Positions 1-8,570 of a DNA stretch of 64,000 bases are shown here, in pieces; within the stretch, counting starts at the first letter, position 1, and every line of letters begins with the position of its first letter. The stretch is from Alphaproteobacteria bacterium (GTDB lineage: Bacteria > Pseudomonadota > Alphaproteobacteria > Rickettsiales > UBA1997), in NCBI GenBank assembly GCA_021151765.1, contig JAGKWR010000002.1:1-64000 (forward strand). The letters run 5' to 3'. Under the pieces are notes generated by a model. That model was given only the letters and a program-made list of their open reading frames with translations, was not told where the DNA came from and ran no database searches. The translations under genes were made by a program, and so were the position numbers.

Positions 1-1
1 T

Positions 2-3000
2 TCAAAATAATTCCACAATCGCTTCACTCAATAATTCTGTCGCAATCGCTGTAAAATCAAATTTACAAAACCAAGGCGAAATTAGTGCAAAATCAGCAAC
101 TGACAACTTCAAGTCGCCCTGAGCTGATGCTAAAACCGAGTCAGCGCTAATATTTTTGAAATTTGTTGCCGTAATTTTTAACGAATTGTTGGCAACAATT
201 TCATTGGAATTTGAAATTACAGCAGCGTTTATCTGAGTAGAATCAGCGGCGGAAATTTGTGCAAAATTATCTAACGAACTAGCCGTAATGTTTAAATTTC
301 TACCGCTATAAATCAGCGAATTTGCTGTATTTTCAAAGTTGTTTAACGCGACAATCGTCAAATCATTTTTACTTTGAACAAGGCCAGAATTTTTGAAATT
401 GGCAAAAGACAAAACGATGTCGCTGTCACTTGCCAATATTGCCGAATTTTCAAAATCGCCGCTGCCACTGGCAATAATTTTGCTGGCGACAATCTTGCCA
501 GAATTTGCGAAATCGACCGAGTTAATGGTTAAATTTAAACCAGTAAAATCACCCACATTTGTGAAATTTTGACTTTGCACAGCAATATCAGCCTTAGCAA
601 AAATTGCGCCTTCTTCTGCGTTAACAAAATTTGTCGCGGCCACAACAAAAGCACCATCTGCATAAATTGAAGCGGAGTTGAAAAAGTCACTGCTCTCAAC
701 TTTTAGAGTATTTTTGGCGTATAAAACGGCGTAATTTTCAAAATTCTTCGAACTGCTAATTGTTAAATTTTTGACGCTGCTGATTTGGCCGTAATTGGCA
801 AAATTTTCCATCTTCAAGCTGCTGTTATTTAGGCTGTAAATTAAGCCTTTATTTTGTGAGTTAGCAGAAGTTGTAATCGCTAAATCAGAGTCTGCGCTGA
901 TTGTTGCTGCATCTTGATTGAAAAGATTTTGCGCCGAAATATTGGCACTATTCAAAGATTTTATATTGCCGAAATTTTCAACGTCAGAGCCAGAATTAAT
1001 CGCTAAATTTGCACTAGTTTGAACTTTACCAGCATTAGTAAATTTAGAATTAGTATTAATTTGCAAATTGCCGAGCGACAAAATTGCAGAATCAACTGCA
1101 GAAACATTGCCGGCTAAAATATTACCAGAATTGTTGACGTTATTTGCGCTGATCGACACGTCACTAAAAGCGCTGATGTTGCCCTGATTTTGTAAGTCAT
1201 TACTCAAATTTATCGTCAGCTTTTTTGCCAAAGAATTAATGTAGCCAGAATTTGTTAAATCATTGGCAATCAACACAACATCAGAGTTAGCAGCAATATT
1301 GCCTCTATTATTTAGCTTGGCCGCACCACTAATTTGAATAGTATTTTGCGCCGTGATATCTGCGAAATTATCGAGCTGTTGGGCAATATCGAAATTGAGA
1401 TTAGTTGCGGCAAAAATTGTACTGTTTTGGTTGTTAGTTAGCGCATCTAATTTGAGATTGATTTGGCTGCCTGATTGTATGACGTTGGAATTTTCAACAC
1501 TTTTTCCAACCAAACTCAAAGCCGCAGTGGCAATAATAAAACCAAGATTGGTTAATGATTCGACAAGCGTTATTGCTAAATTATTTTGCGCCGAAATTTC
1601 TGCGTTATTGGTGATTTTGTTGGCTTGCACATTCAAGTTAGCACCAGAAGTGATCAAGGCCGAATTATTTAAAGTGCCACTTAAAGTGATTTGATAATCA
1701 AGCGGCGAATAAATAATCGCTGAGTTGTAGTTCGTTAAATCTTTTGCGTTAATGGCCAAAGAATTTTGCGCAAAAATCAAACCTGAGTTGTTGATTTTAG
1801 TGTCATTAGAAAGCTTGTCGATGTTGAGATTAAGAGCTTTTATTTCGCCGAAATTATTGATGCTGCCGCCATTTTTGATGGAAATATTATTGGCAACTGC
1901 CGATCCCAAATTGGTGAATTCCGCAGCGCTAATATTTAAATTTGTAGCTGAAAGGCTGGAATTAGCGTCGGTAGTTTGAATTTTTTGCGTTGATTGCACA
2001 TCAATTTGATTGGCCGCAGCAATCTTAGAATAATAAACGTCGCCATTAGATGAAATATTCACAGTTTTGGAAGCCAAAATTTCACCTTCCATTTTTACGC
2101 CAACACCTGATTTGGTGGCAATTAAATAAATATTACCGGCCTGAATTTTCGATAAATTGGAAGCATCAATAGCAAAAACTGGCGAAGTAGGATTTGCTGA
2201 ATTGTTATTTGCAGCGTTGATAGTTTTGGTGGCGTAGTCATATCGCCCTTCTGCGCCTTGAATTGCGACAGAGTTGGAATCTGCACCGTAAATTGTCGAC
2301 AATAATTTTACCGACGAGGCAATAATCTCTGTCGAACTATTATTAGTTACGTCTAAACCCAAACCATCAATTGTAATCAACGGCACGTAAAGATTGGGAT
2401 TATCCTGACCTTTTAAATTGAAACCCAAATTACCATTGGCGTCATAATTCGAGCTGCCGCCAACCATCAATAAACGCGCTGTATTGACAAAACCACAACC
2501 AAAGCAAGTTATTCCGTTGGGATTGGCGATAATTAGATCAGCTTTTGTGCCGGCAATTTCTGTGTAACCGCGCAATTGCGAACTGTTGGCGGAAGTAACT
2601 TCATTTAAAATAACACGGGCAGCGCCAGAGTTGGCTAAATTTGGATTGGCTGTAACTAAACCGCCAATTTGAGTTTGCGTAACAGCGTTGGCACCAGTTC
2701 CGCCAGCAACTTCGCTGGAATTTTTGCCAGAAAAGTTATTTATAATCTGGCCTGACTCATTGACGTTATAATCTGTAAACTTGTTATGCGACAAACCAGA
2801 AGAGTTTGGCATGGCAATGTTTATTTGATCAATGTTGGAAGAAGTTTTGCTAACTTGAGTGTTTGTTGAATTATCAACAGTAATTGGCAAATCCGCCGCC
2901 CAAACAGTTGCGCTGAAAAGCAAAGTGAACTGATTGCACAAAAGAGCAACGAGCGCAAAATGGGCGAAGACATTTTTAACAAATGGCAGCAATGCCTTGG

Positions 3001-3022
3001 TGAAAAGGCGAGGAGTCGACAT
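2..3022 (-). CDS. TpsA / filamentous hemagglutinin-type exoprotein, probably incomplete at C-terminus
   Basis: This is a two-partner-secretion exoprotein, exported through a TpsB pore and forming a surface beta-helix; no TpsB gene lies in the window. Residues 1-43 form an extended signal peptide ending near VWAA. The TPS domain follows (about 44-290), with the family motifs NPNL (126-129) and NPNG (167-170) and a CFGCGF cysteine pair just after. From about residue 300 the chain is a roughly 20-residue degenerate repeat (NxGxI/LxI pattern) with almost no charged bulk. The pattern breaks near residue 976. The last 30 residues are antisense to repeat coding on the other strand, and the TGA at 2-4 follows. 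At 1006 residues it lacks any recognisable C-terminal effector. Homology is confident; a natural C-terminus is doubtful. The role may be adhesion or contact-dependent competition. Confidence 0.85.
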   Translation of the reverse strand: MSTPRLFTKALLPFVKNVFAHFALVALLCNQFTLLFSATVWAADLPITVDNSTNTQVSKTSSNIDQINIAMPNSSGLSHNKFTDYNVNESGQIINNFSGKNSSEVAGGTGANAVTQTQIGGLVTANPNLANSGAARVILNEVTSANSSQLRGYTEIAGTKADLIIANPNGITCFGCGFVNTARLLMVGGSSNYDANGNLGFNLKGQDNPNLYVPLITIDGLGLDVTNNSSTEIIASSVKLLSTIYGADSNSVAIQGAEGRYDYATKTINAANNNSANPTSPVFAIDASNLSKIQAGNIYLIATKSGVGVKMEGEILASKTVNISSNGDVYYSKIAAANQIDVQSTQKIQTTDANSSLSATNLNISAAEFTNLGSAVANNISIKNGGSINNFGEIKALNLNIDKLSNDTKINNSGLIFAQNSLAINAKDLTNYNSAIIYSPLDYQITLSGTLNNSALITSGANLNVQANKITNNAEISAQNNLAITLVESLTNLGFIIATAALSLVGKSVENSNVIQSGSQINLKLDALTNNQNSTIFAATNLNFDIAQQLDNFADITAQNTIQISGAAKLNNRGNIAANSDVVLIANDLTNSGYINSLAKKLTINLSNDLQNQGNISAFSDVSISANNVNNSGNILAGNVSAVDSAILSLGNLQINTNSKFTNAGKVQTSANLAINSGSDVENFGNIKSLNSANISAQNLFNQDAATISADSDLAITTSANSQNKGLIYSLNNSSLKMENFANYGQISSVKNLTISSSKNFENYAVLYAKNTLKVESSDFFNSASIYADGAFVVAATNFVNAEEGAIFAKADIAVQSQNFTNVGDFTGLNLTINSVDFANSGKIVASKIIASGSGDFENSAILASDSDIVLSFANFKNSGLVQSKNDLTIVALNNFENTANSLIYSGRNLNITASSLDNFAQISAADSTQINAAVISNSNEIVANNSLKITATNFKNISADSVLASAQGDLKLSVADFALISPWFCKFDFTAIATELLSEAIVELF
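3..122 (+). pseudogene. Plus-strand fragment of FHA-type repeat
   Basis: An open frame runs in from the left edge and stops at TGA 120-122. Its residues follow the same degenerate pattern as the minus-strand adhesin: Asn-rich turns, then short strands, for example SNLQNQGEISAKSA near positions 57-98. The last few codons before the stop no longer fit the pattern. No separate start is visible because the window begins inside the frame. It is either the displaced continuation of the adhesin at 2-3022 (inversion or chimeric join) or the tail of a second convergent adhesin. The repeat resemblance is seen directly; the cause is inferred. Confidence 0.6.
86..97. other. Strand-switch junction within adhesin repeats
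   Basis: Left of this point the repeat code reads on plus (SAKSA). Right of it the code reads on minus (VADF at the same bases). The 12 bases at 86-97 are shared by both readings, so the breakpoint lies in or very near them. This is the signature expected for an inversion between short inverted repeats, or for a foldback/assembly chimera. Confidence 0.5.
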
Positions 3023-3216
3023 AACTTAGTGGTGAAAGTATGTTGGGTTAAAAAGGGTTTTTTATATTTATTTATTGAGACTTTTAAATTGAGATCGGAT
3101 TACAACTTCATTAAAAATTAGCTTACTTTCAAAAGCAAGTTCTTCATTTTTTCTTGAGATCAAGCCAATAAAATCAAAGAAACTAAAGTTTAATTTTTCA
3201 CATTTATCGCAACTTT

Positions 3217-4758
3217 ATGACGCAAAATTTGCATTTTATTTTTGGAGATCAGCTGTCGCATAATCTTTTAAATTTACGTCATATTGATCAAAAAAATGAT
3301 GTGATTTTGATGTGTGAAGTTGTTGAAGAAGCAAGTTATGTCTGGCATCATCGAAAAAAAATTGCCTTTATTTTTGCGGCAATGCGCCATTTTGCGGAAG
3401 AATTACGCGATCAAGGTTTTCAAGTTGATTACGTAAAGTTAGATGATGAAAAAAATCGCGGCTCATTTGATGAAGAGTTAAAACGCGCGATCACAACTTA
3501 TAATCCACAAAAAATATTACTCACCGAACCTTCAGAATATCGCGTTTGGCAAAAGGTTCTTGCTTGGCAAAAAGAATTGGAAATTCCTTTCGAGATTTTC
3601 CCCGACACACGTTTTTTATGCTCGCAAGCTGAGTTTCGCAATTGGGCTAAAGGTAAGAAAGAATTACGTTTAGAATTTTTCTATCGCGAGATGCGCAAGA
3701 AACATAAAATCTTGCTCGATGCCACACAGAAGCCAATTGGCGGCAAATGGAATTACGATGCTGAGAATCGCAAAACGCCAAAAGCTGGCATGAAATCGCC
3801 CAAGCGAATTTCGCATAAAAAAGATCAAATCACTTCTGAAGTCTTGGATTTAGTGGCACGTAAATTCCCAAGTAATTTCGGCGATTTATTGCCATTTCAT
3901 TTTGCCGTAACTCGCGCTCAAGCTTTGCTGGAAGCCCAACATTTCATCACAGAATTGCTGCCAAATTTCGGCGATTATCAAGATGCCATGGTTGCTGGCG
4001 AGCCTTATCTTTATCACTCTCTGCTGTCTTCATACATTAATGTTGGATTACTTGAGCCGCTGGAAATTTGTAAAATGGCTGAAAAAGCTTATTTTGACCA
4101 AGTCGCTCCGCTCAACGCTGTCGAAGGTTTTATTCGTCAAATTTTGGGTTGGCGCGAATATGTGCGCGGAATCTATTGGCTGCATATGCCAAAATATGTC
4201 GAACTTAATTTCTTCGATGCCCAAAACGATTTGCCGAAATTTTATTGGGGCGACAAAACTGCAATGTCTTGCGTTGCTGAAGCTGTAAAACAAACCAAAG
4301 AACACGCTTATTCGCATCACATTCAGCGTTTGATGGTGACTGGTAATTTTGCACTTCTTGCCGGAATCAATCCCAAGCAAGTTCACGAGTGGTATTTGGC
4401 AGTTTACGCCGATGCTTTTGATTGGGTGGAAGTGCCCAACACAATTGGTATGGCGCTGCACGCTGACGGCGGAATTATGGCGAGCAAACCTTACGCGGCG
4501 AGCGGCAAATATATTTCGCGTATGAGCAACTTTTGTAAATCATGTCGCTTCGATCCAGAAATTACGGTTGGCGACAAAGCTTGTCCGTTTAATTCACTTT
4601 ATTGGAATTTTATGAACCAACACCAAGACAAGCTCAAAACCAATCAGCGTTTGAAGTTTGTTTATCCAACTTGGCAAAAAATGGCGGAGAAAAAACGTGA
4701 GGAAATTCTCAATCAGGCCAAAATTTATTTAGAAAAATTAAAACATAATCAACTATGA
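3217..4758 (+). CDS. phrB: Fe-S cluster cryptochrome/photolyase, bacterial (6-4) type
   Basis: Light-driven DNA repair flavoprotein of the FeS-BCP/(6-4) photolyase group (Agrobacterium PhrB, Rhodobacter CryB). The N-terminal Rossmann antenna domain starts with LHFIFGDQLS (about 5-14), typical of this group rather than of CPD photolyases. The C-terminal FAD domain carries four cysteines at 352, 440, 443 and 456. Their spacing equals that of the [4Fe-4S] ligands of PhrB (350, 438, 441, 454). Length (513 aa) matches the family. The stop overlaps the start of the next gene by 4 bases (ATGA), so the two are co-translated. The substrate, (6-4) photoproducts, is inferred from family. Confidence 0.93.
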   Translation: MTQNLHFIFGDQLSHNLLNLRHIDQKNDVILMCEVVEEASYVWHHRKKIAFIFAAMRHFAEELRDQGFQVDYVKLDDEKNRGSFDEELKRAITTYNPQKILLTEPSEYRVWQKVLAWQKELEIPFEIFPDTRFLCSQAEFRNWAKGKKELRLEFFYREMRKKHKILLDATQKPIGGKWNYDAENRKTPKAGMKSPKRISHKKDQITSEVLDLVARKFPSNFGDLLPFHFAVTRAQALLEAQHFITELLPNFGDYQDAMVAGEPYLYHSLLSSYINVGLLEPLEICKMAEKAYFDQVAPLNAVEGFIRQILGWREYVRGIYWLHMPKYVELNFFDAQNDLPKFYWGDKTAMSCVAEAVKQTKEHAYSHHIQRLMVTGNFALLAGINPKQVHEWYLAVYADAFDWVEVPNTIGMALHADGGIMASKPYAASGKYISRMSNFCKSCRFDPEITVGDKACPFNSLYWNFMNQHQDKLKTNQRLKFVYPTWQKMAEKKREEILNQAKIYLEKLKHNQL

Positions 4759-5729
4759 CCAAACCAAGAATAGCAATCATCGGAGCCGGAATTTCGGGAA
4801 TTATTTTAGCGCGAGAATTGCAAAATATTGCTGATGTAAAAGTTTTTGAAAAATCACGCGGCGTTGGCGGACGGATGTCAACGCGATATGCCGAGCAATT
4901 CGCTTTCGATCACGGCGCGCAATGTTTTACGGCGCGCAGTAAAGCTTTTCAAAGATTTTTGCAGCCTTTTATTGTTTCAAACGATGTTGCGCCTTGGCTT
5001 GGTAAAGCAGTAAATATCGATAATGATGGCACAATTTCGCCGCGTTTTTGGTTTGAAACTCATTTAGTTGCCGCGCCCAACATGAATAGTTTGTGCAAAA
5101 AATTGGCGGTCGGACTGGATATTGCAAGCGGCGTTGAAGTTGCTCCGCTGCAAGAAAAACAACATGATAAATGGCATTTGCAAGATAAAGCCGGCGCTGA
5201 TTTGGGTGTTTACGATTTCGTAATTTCTACCGCACCGCCAATTCAAACCACAAATCTTTTCGGCGCGAAATTTAATGTCGCAGAAGTTGCCATGCAGCCT
5301 TGTTACGCTTTGATGTTGGGCTTTAACAAAAAATGGGATCGCGATTGGATTTTTGCCAAAGTGCGCAACAACCCAATTAAGTTAATCGCGATAAATTCAA
5401 GCAAACCAGCGCGCAACAATGAAGCAACTTCGTTGGTAATTCACACTCGTGACGCTTGGACGAAAGAAAATTTAGAACGCGATCAAAAAGAAGTTGAAGA
5501 GATTTTATGCCAAAATTTTAGCCAATTAACCAAAATTGATTATCAAGAAGCGGCTTACAAATCACTGCATCGCTGGCGTTATGCTTTGGTTGATGAAACT
5601 AAAAATGAAACTTTCTTTGACGCACAAAATAAACTCGCAGCAACAAGCGATTGGAGCACCAATTCGCGCGTCGAAGACGTTTGGATTGCTGCAATGAATT
5701 TAGCGAAATTAGTGAAATCTAACCTTTAA
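4755..5729 (+). CDS. FAD/NAD(P)-dependent amine-oxidase-like oxidoreductase
   Basis: Flavoprotein with an N-terminal Rossmann dinucleotide-binding motif GAGISG (about residues 10-15). The acidic strand end is VFEKSRGVGGRM, the usual FAD-ribose contact and GG doublet of amine-oxidase/renalase-like enzymes. Length is 324 aa with no signal peptide, so it is cytosolic. The start overlaps the photolyase stop, and similar enzymes are commonly found beside bacterial photolyases. Its substrate is unknown; a role in flavin or redox support of the photolyase is only inference. It converges with the SDR gene, overlapping it by 11 bases tail to tail. Confidence 0.8.
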   Translation: MTKPRIAIIGAGISGIILARELQNIADVKVFEKSRGVGGRMSTRYAEQFAFDHGAQCFTARSKAFQRFLQPFIVSNDVAPWLGKAVNIDNDGTISPRFWFETHLVAAPNMNSLCKKLAVGLDIASGVEVAPLQEKQHDKWHLQDKAGADLGVYDFVISTAPPIQTTNLFGAKFNVAEVAMQPCYALMLGFNKKWDRDWIFAKVRNNPIKLIAINSSKPARNNEATSLVIHTRDAWTKENLERDQKEVEEILCQNFSQLTKIDYQEAAYKSLHRWRYALVDETKNETFFDAQNKLAATSDWSTNSRVEDVWIAAMNLAKLVKSNL

Positions 5730-6417
5730 CTTTCGGACGCACAGAACCAAGACCGCCGTCAACTGCCAGTACTTGGCCGGTAATCCAGCTATTTTTTGGA
5801 TCTAAGAAAAAAGCGATTGCGCTGGCTACTTCTTCGGCCGTTCCGATACGACCCAAAGCGTGCATTGCTTTTGAAACTTCCAAGGCTTTTTCGTTGCTAA
5901 CAATTTGTTTGGTCAAGTTGGTTTCGGTTAATCCCGGAGCAACAACGTTAAAGCGCAGATTCTGAGTTGCGTAGGTTGCGGCGGCTGATTTTGCTAAACT
6001 AATAATGCCGCCCTTTGCCGCAGCAATTGCTTCGTGGTTTGCCAATCCTGTCATTGCGGCGGCCGACGAAATTAAAACTACCGAGCCACCATTTTTCATA
6101 TATTTTGCTGCCGCACGACAAACTGAAAATGCTGTGGTCAAAGATGCTTCAATAACAGATGCGTAATCATTTTGTGAAGTAAGATGCGCACCTTTTAACA
6201 ACAAGCTGCCGCTTAAATTTACTACGCCATCAACATCGCCGACTTGTTTAAAAACCTCTTCAGTTGCTGCAAAATCGGCAGCGTTTAAGATGTAATCTGG
6301 ATTAATTTTAGAATTATCACGAGCAGTTTGAATAACTTCGTGACCTTGATTTTTAAGTATTTCAACTAAGTTCTGACCAATTGAACTACTTGCTGCGATA
6401 ACTAAGTAACGTGCCAT
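5719..6417 (-). CDS. SDR-fold oxidoreductase lacking the canonical Tyr
   Basis: Short-chain dehydrogenase/reductase fold of 232 aa. It has an N-terminal nucleotide-binding segment (VIAASSSIGQN), the NLSGS segment after strand 4, the catalytic-serine region (LISSAAA), and the C-terminal PGL/VDGG signatures. At the active site the usual YxxxK reads IAAAK (in HEAIAAAKGG), so the proton-relay tyrosine is absent. It may be a non-catalytic or atypical SDR. It diverges from the short photolyase gene with only 31 bases between starts and overlaps the preceding flavoprotein tail to tail, so it belongs to the photolyase neighbourhood. Function unknown beyond fold. Confidence 0.8.
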   Translation of the reverse strand: MARYLVIAASSSIGQNLVEILKNQGHEVIQTARDNSKINPDYILNAADFAATEEVFKQVGDVDGVVNLSGSLLLKGAHLTSQNDYASVIEASLTTAFSVCRAAAKYMKNGGSVVLISSAAAMTGLANHEAIAAAKGGIISLAKSAAATYATQNLRFNVVAPGLTETNLTKQIVSNEKALEVSKAMHALGRIGTAEEVASAIAFFLDPKNSWITGQVLAVDGGLGSVRPKVKG

Positions 6418-6448
6418 TTTTTTAAAATTAATTTAAGAGAAAAAACAA

Positions 6449-7237
6449 ATGTTAGATAAGCTAAAAAGCAGCTTTTCAAGCCGTGATGAATTAATAAATT
6501 TTGTCGCCTCAATTACACCGCATCTGCAAGATTTAACTTACAGCAATGAAATTATCGGCGGAAAATTGCACGGCGAACAACGCTTAAGCAAAATCGATCC
6601 TCTGTCTTATTGTCGAAATCGCAACTATTTAGATGGCAGTGTTACCAAACTTTCCGCCTATATTCGTCACGGAATTATCACGCTGAAACAAGTGCGCGAC
6701 AAAGCTATCGAGAGTGTTGACGATCCGCATAAAATCGAAAAATTTATTCAAGAGCTGGCTTGGCGTGATTTTTGGCAGCGCATTCATTACGCAAATCCTG
6801 AATTTATCTTCAATGACATCGAAGAATACAAAACTGGCTTCACGGCGGATGATTATCAAAACGAAATGCCTACCGATATTTTGTCGGCCAAAACTCCCAA
6901 CGCTGCTATTAATTTTTTCATCCAACAATTAGTCGAAACTGGTTATTTGCATAATCATGCTCGTATGTATTTGGCATCTTATGTTGTGCATTGGCGCCGC
7001 ATCAAATGGCAAGTTGGGGCAAAGTGGTTTTTACATCATTTAATTGATGGTGATCCTGCTTCCAATAATTTGTCGTGGCAATGGATTGCCAGCACCTTTT
7101 CCAATAAAGCTTATATTTTCAATTTGGAGAATGTGCAAAAATACGCCGATCATCGCGTTGATTGCTCGTCGCAAAATAATCCAGAACTCAATTTCTCTTA
7201 CGAAGAACTCAACGCTAAATTATTCAAAAATGCCTAA
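6449..7237 (+). CDS. Stand-alone FAD-binding domain of photolyase/cryptochrome (short photolyase-like)
   Basis: The 262 residues correspond to the helical C-terminal FAD domain of photolyases. Present are the ELAWRDFWQRI helix (about 105), GYLHNHARMYLASYV (about 170), and the DGDPASNNLSWQWIASTFSNK stretch (split here as DGDPASNNLSWQW plus IASTFSNK, about 200-220). The N-terminal antenna Rossmann domain is missing, as in the short photolyase-like group. A matching antenna-like domain is encoded by the next gene, overlapping by 8 bases (7230-7237). Likely a light-dependent DNA repair or photoreceptor protein; whether it works alone or as a two-chain enzyme cannot be told from sequence. Confidence 0.88.
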   Translation: MLDKLKSSFSSRDELINFVASITPHLQDLTYSNEIIGGKLHGEQRLSKIDPLSYCRNRNYLDGSVTKLSAYIRHGIITLKQVRDKAIESVDDPHKIEKFIQELAWRDFWQRIHYANPEFIFNDIEEYKTGFTADDYQNEMPTDILSAKTPNAAINFFIQQLVETGYLHNHARMYLASYVVHWRRIKWQVGAKWFLHHLIDGDPASNNLSWQWIASTFSNKAYIFNLENVQKYADHRVDCSSQNNPELNFSYEELNAKLFKNA

Positions 7238-7640
7238 TTTATTTTGGATTCACGAAGATTTTCTAAATGATCAAATCACTGCAAAATTTGATGGTCAGAA
7301 GTTTTTTGTGTGGGACGAAGAATATTTCCAAACCATGAATTATTCTTTCAAAAGACTGGTTTTTATCTACGAAACTTTGACTGAAATGCAGTGCGAGATT
7401 TATCGCGGCAAAACTTGTGACGTTATTTTTGAACTAGCGCAGCAAAATGATCTCAAAGAAATTTCTTGCGGCGCAACGCCAAATCCACATTTGCAAAAAA
7501 TCATGCAAGAATTGTCAAAAAATTTACAAGTTAAACTGGTGAATCTTCCTGATTTTGTGGTTTTATCGAAACAACCAAGTTTACGACGTTTCTTCAACTA
7601 TTGGAACGTTGCTCGCAAAATCGCTTTAACTAAAAATTAG
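7230..7640 (+). CDS. Photolyase antenna (Rossmann)-like domain protein
   Basis: The 136-aa product starts at the ATG inside the last codons of the FAD-domain gene, so translation is coupled. It resembles the alpha/beta N-terminal domain of photolyases: a strand with WIHED, then SFKRLVFIYETLTEM, EIYRGKTCDVIFELA, and TPNPHLQKIMQEL, the order seen in antenna domains. A C-terminal LRRFFNYWNVARK tail follows. The domain order (FAD gene first, antenna gene second) is the reverse of a normal photolyase. It probably partners the preceding protein; chromophore binding is unproven. Confidence 0.72.
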   Translation: MPNLFWIHEDFLNDQITAKFDGQKFFVWDEEYFQTMNYSFKRLVFIYETLTEMQCEIYRGKTCDVIFELAQQNDLKEISCGATPNPHLQKIMQELSKNLQVKLVNLPDFVVLSKQPSLRRFFNYWNVARKIALTKN

Positions 7641-7646
7641 AATTTT

Positions 7647-7790
7647 GTGCCTCAAGGAATTAAGAAAGAAAATCTGCCGCAAAAAATTTGCCAAACTTGT
7701 CAAAAACCTTTCACTTGGCGCAAGAAATGGCAAAAAGTTTGGGATGAGGTAAAATATTGTTCCGACCGTTGCCGCAACAAAAGAAATTAA
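7647..7790 (+). CDS. DUF2256 small zinc-ribbon-like protein
   Basis: The 47-aa product begins with GTG 7647, six bases after the antenna gene stop. Four cysteines are arranged CxxC (15, 18) and CxxxC (38, 42), flanking the conserved core KPFTWRKKW and VKYCSDRCR. This is the pattern of the DUF2256 family, which is often found next to photolyase/cryptochrome genes. It is too short for many gene finders. Likely zinc-binding; its role with the photolyases is unknown. GTG start chosen because no ATG precedes the conserved core. Confidence 0.82.
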   Translation: MPQGIKKENLPQKICQTCQKPFTWRKKWQKVWDEVKYCSDRCRNKRN

Positions 7791-7869
7791 TAATCTTTAT
7801 GATTTTTAAGAAGATTATTCAAAGTCATTACGTATTACAAAATAATAGTAACCGAAACTAACTAAAAAC

Positions 7870-8562
7870 ATGATCAACATCGACACAAGTAACATCAAGA
7901 AAATCGCCACTCCGATAACTATTGGCGCCTTCGTTTTAATGTCAGTAACTGGAATTCTGATGTTTTTTCACGCCAACATCGCACTTAATAAACTAGCTCA
8001 TGAATGGTTGGGTTGGGCTTTTGTTGCAGCTGGTTTAGCACATTTATTTTCGCATTATCGTTCGTTCTTCAAATATTTGCAAAATCCTAAAGCAATCGCA
8101 TTGATGGCAGTTTTTATTGTGATTTTGATTGGCTCATTTTTTCAACTTACCAAAGAAATGCCAAATCCTACTAAGTCAGTAATGAAAGCGGTAAATAACA
8201 CTCCAATTGCCGCACTTTTTCCACTTACACAAAAATCTGGGGAAGAAATTTTGGCTAATTTAGCAGCTAAAGGATTTGCCGTGCGCAATCCAGAATTTGA
8301 AACCATTGATATTTTGAGCAACGGTAATCGTGAAAAAAGCAAAGAGATCATTAACATTATTTTCTCAAACGATAACTCACTCTCTTCCGAACAAAAAAAC
8401 TTCCCAAGAAAAGGTGATAGAAATTTCGGAAACCAACCGCCAATGCCAAGAATGGGTGGTAACGGACCAAGAGATGATTTCAGAAATGACAATGGCGATA
8501 ATCAACCAATGCCTCCAAGAGATAACTTTGAAAATAACTCAAACTTTAAACCACAAAGATAA
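7870..8562 (+). CDS. DUF4405-like b-type cytochrome membrane protein with Asn/Pro/Arg-rich tail
   Basis: Residues 15-33, 42-60 and 76-92 look membrane-spanning. Histidines at the ends of the first two segments (FFHANI, LAHEWLGW, AHLFSHY) suggest haem ligation, as in DUF4405/cytochrome b561-like proteins. After the membrane part comes a soluble region (95-170) and a low-complexity tail rich in Asn, Pro, Arg and Asp. A dispersed palindromic repeat begins 9 bases after the stop. The electron donor and acceptor are unknown. Confidence 0.6.
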   Translation: MINIDTSNIKKIATPITIGAFVLMSVTGILMFFHANIALNKLAHEWLGWAFVAAGLAHLFSHYRSFFKYLQNPKAIALMAVFIVILIGSFFQLTKEMPNPTKSVMKAVNNTPIAALFPLTQKSGEEILANLAAKGFAVRNPEFETIDILSNGNREKSKEIINIIFSNDNSLSSEQKNFPRKGDRNFGNQPPMPRMGGNGPRDDFRNDNGDNQPMPPRDNFENNSNFKPQR

Positions 8563-8570
8563 AATTATTT

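Noticed and set aside
1353..1979. Plus-strand frames of 113 and 75 codons inside the adhesin gene
   Set aside because: Antisense shadows of the repetitive adhesin coding sequence; unlike 3-122, they do not show the adhesin repeat pattern.
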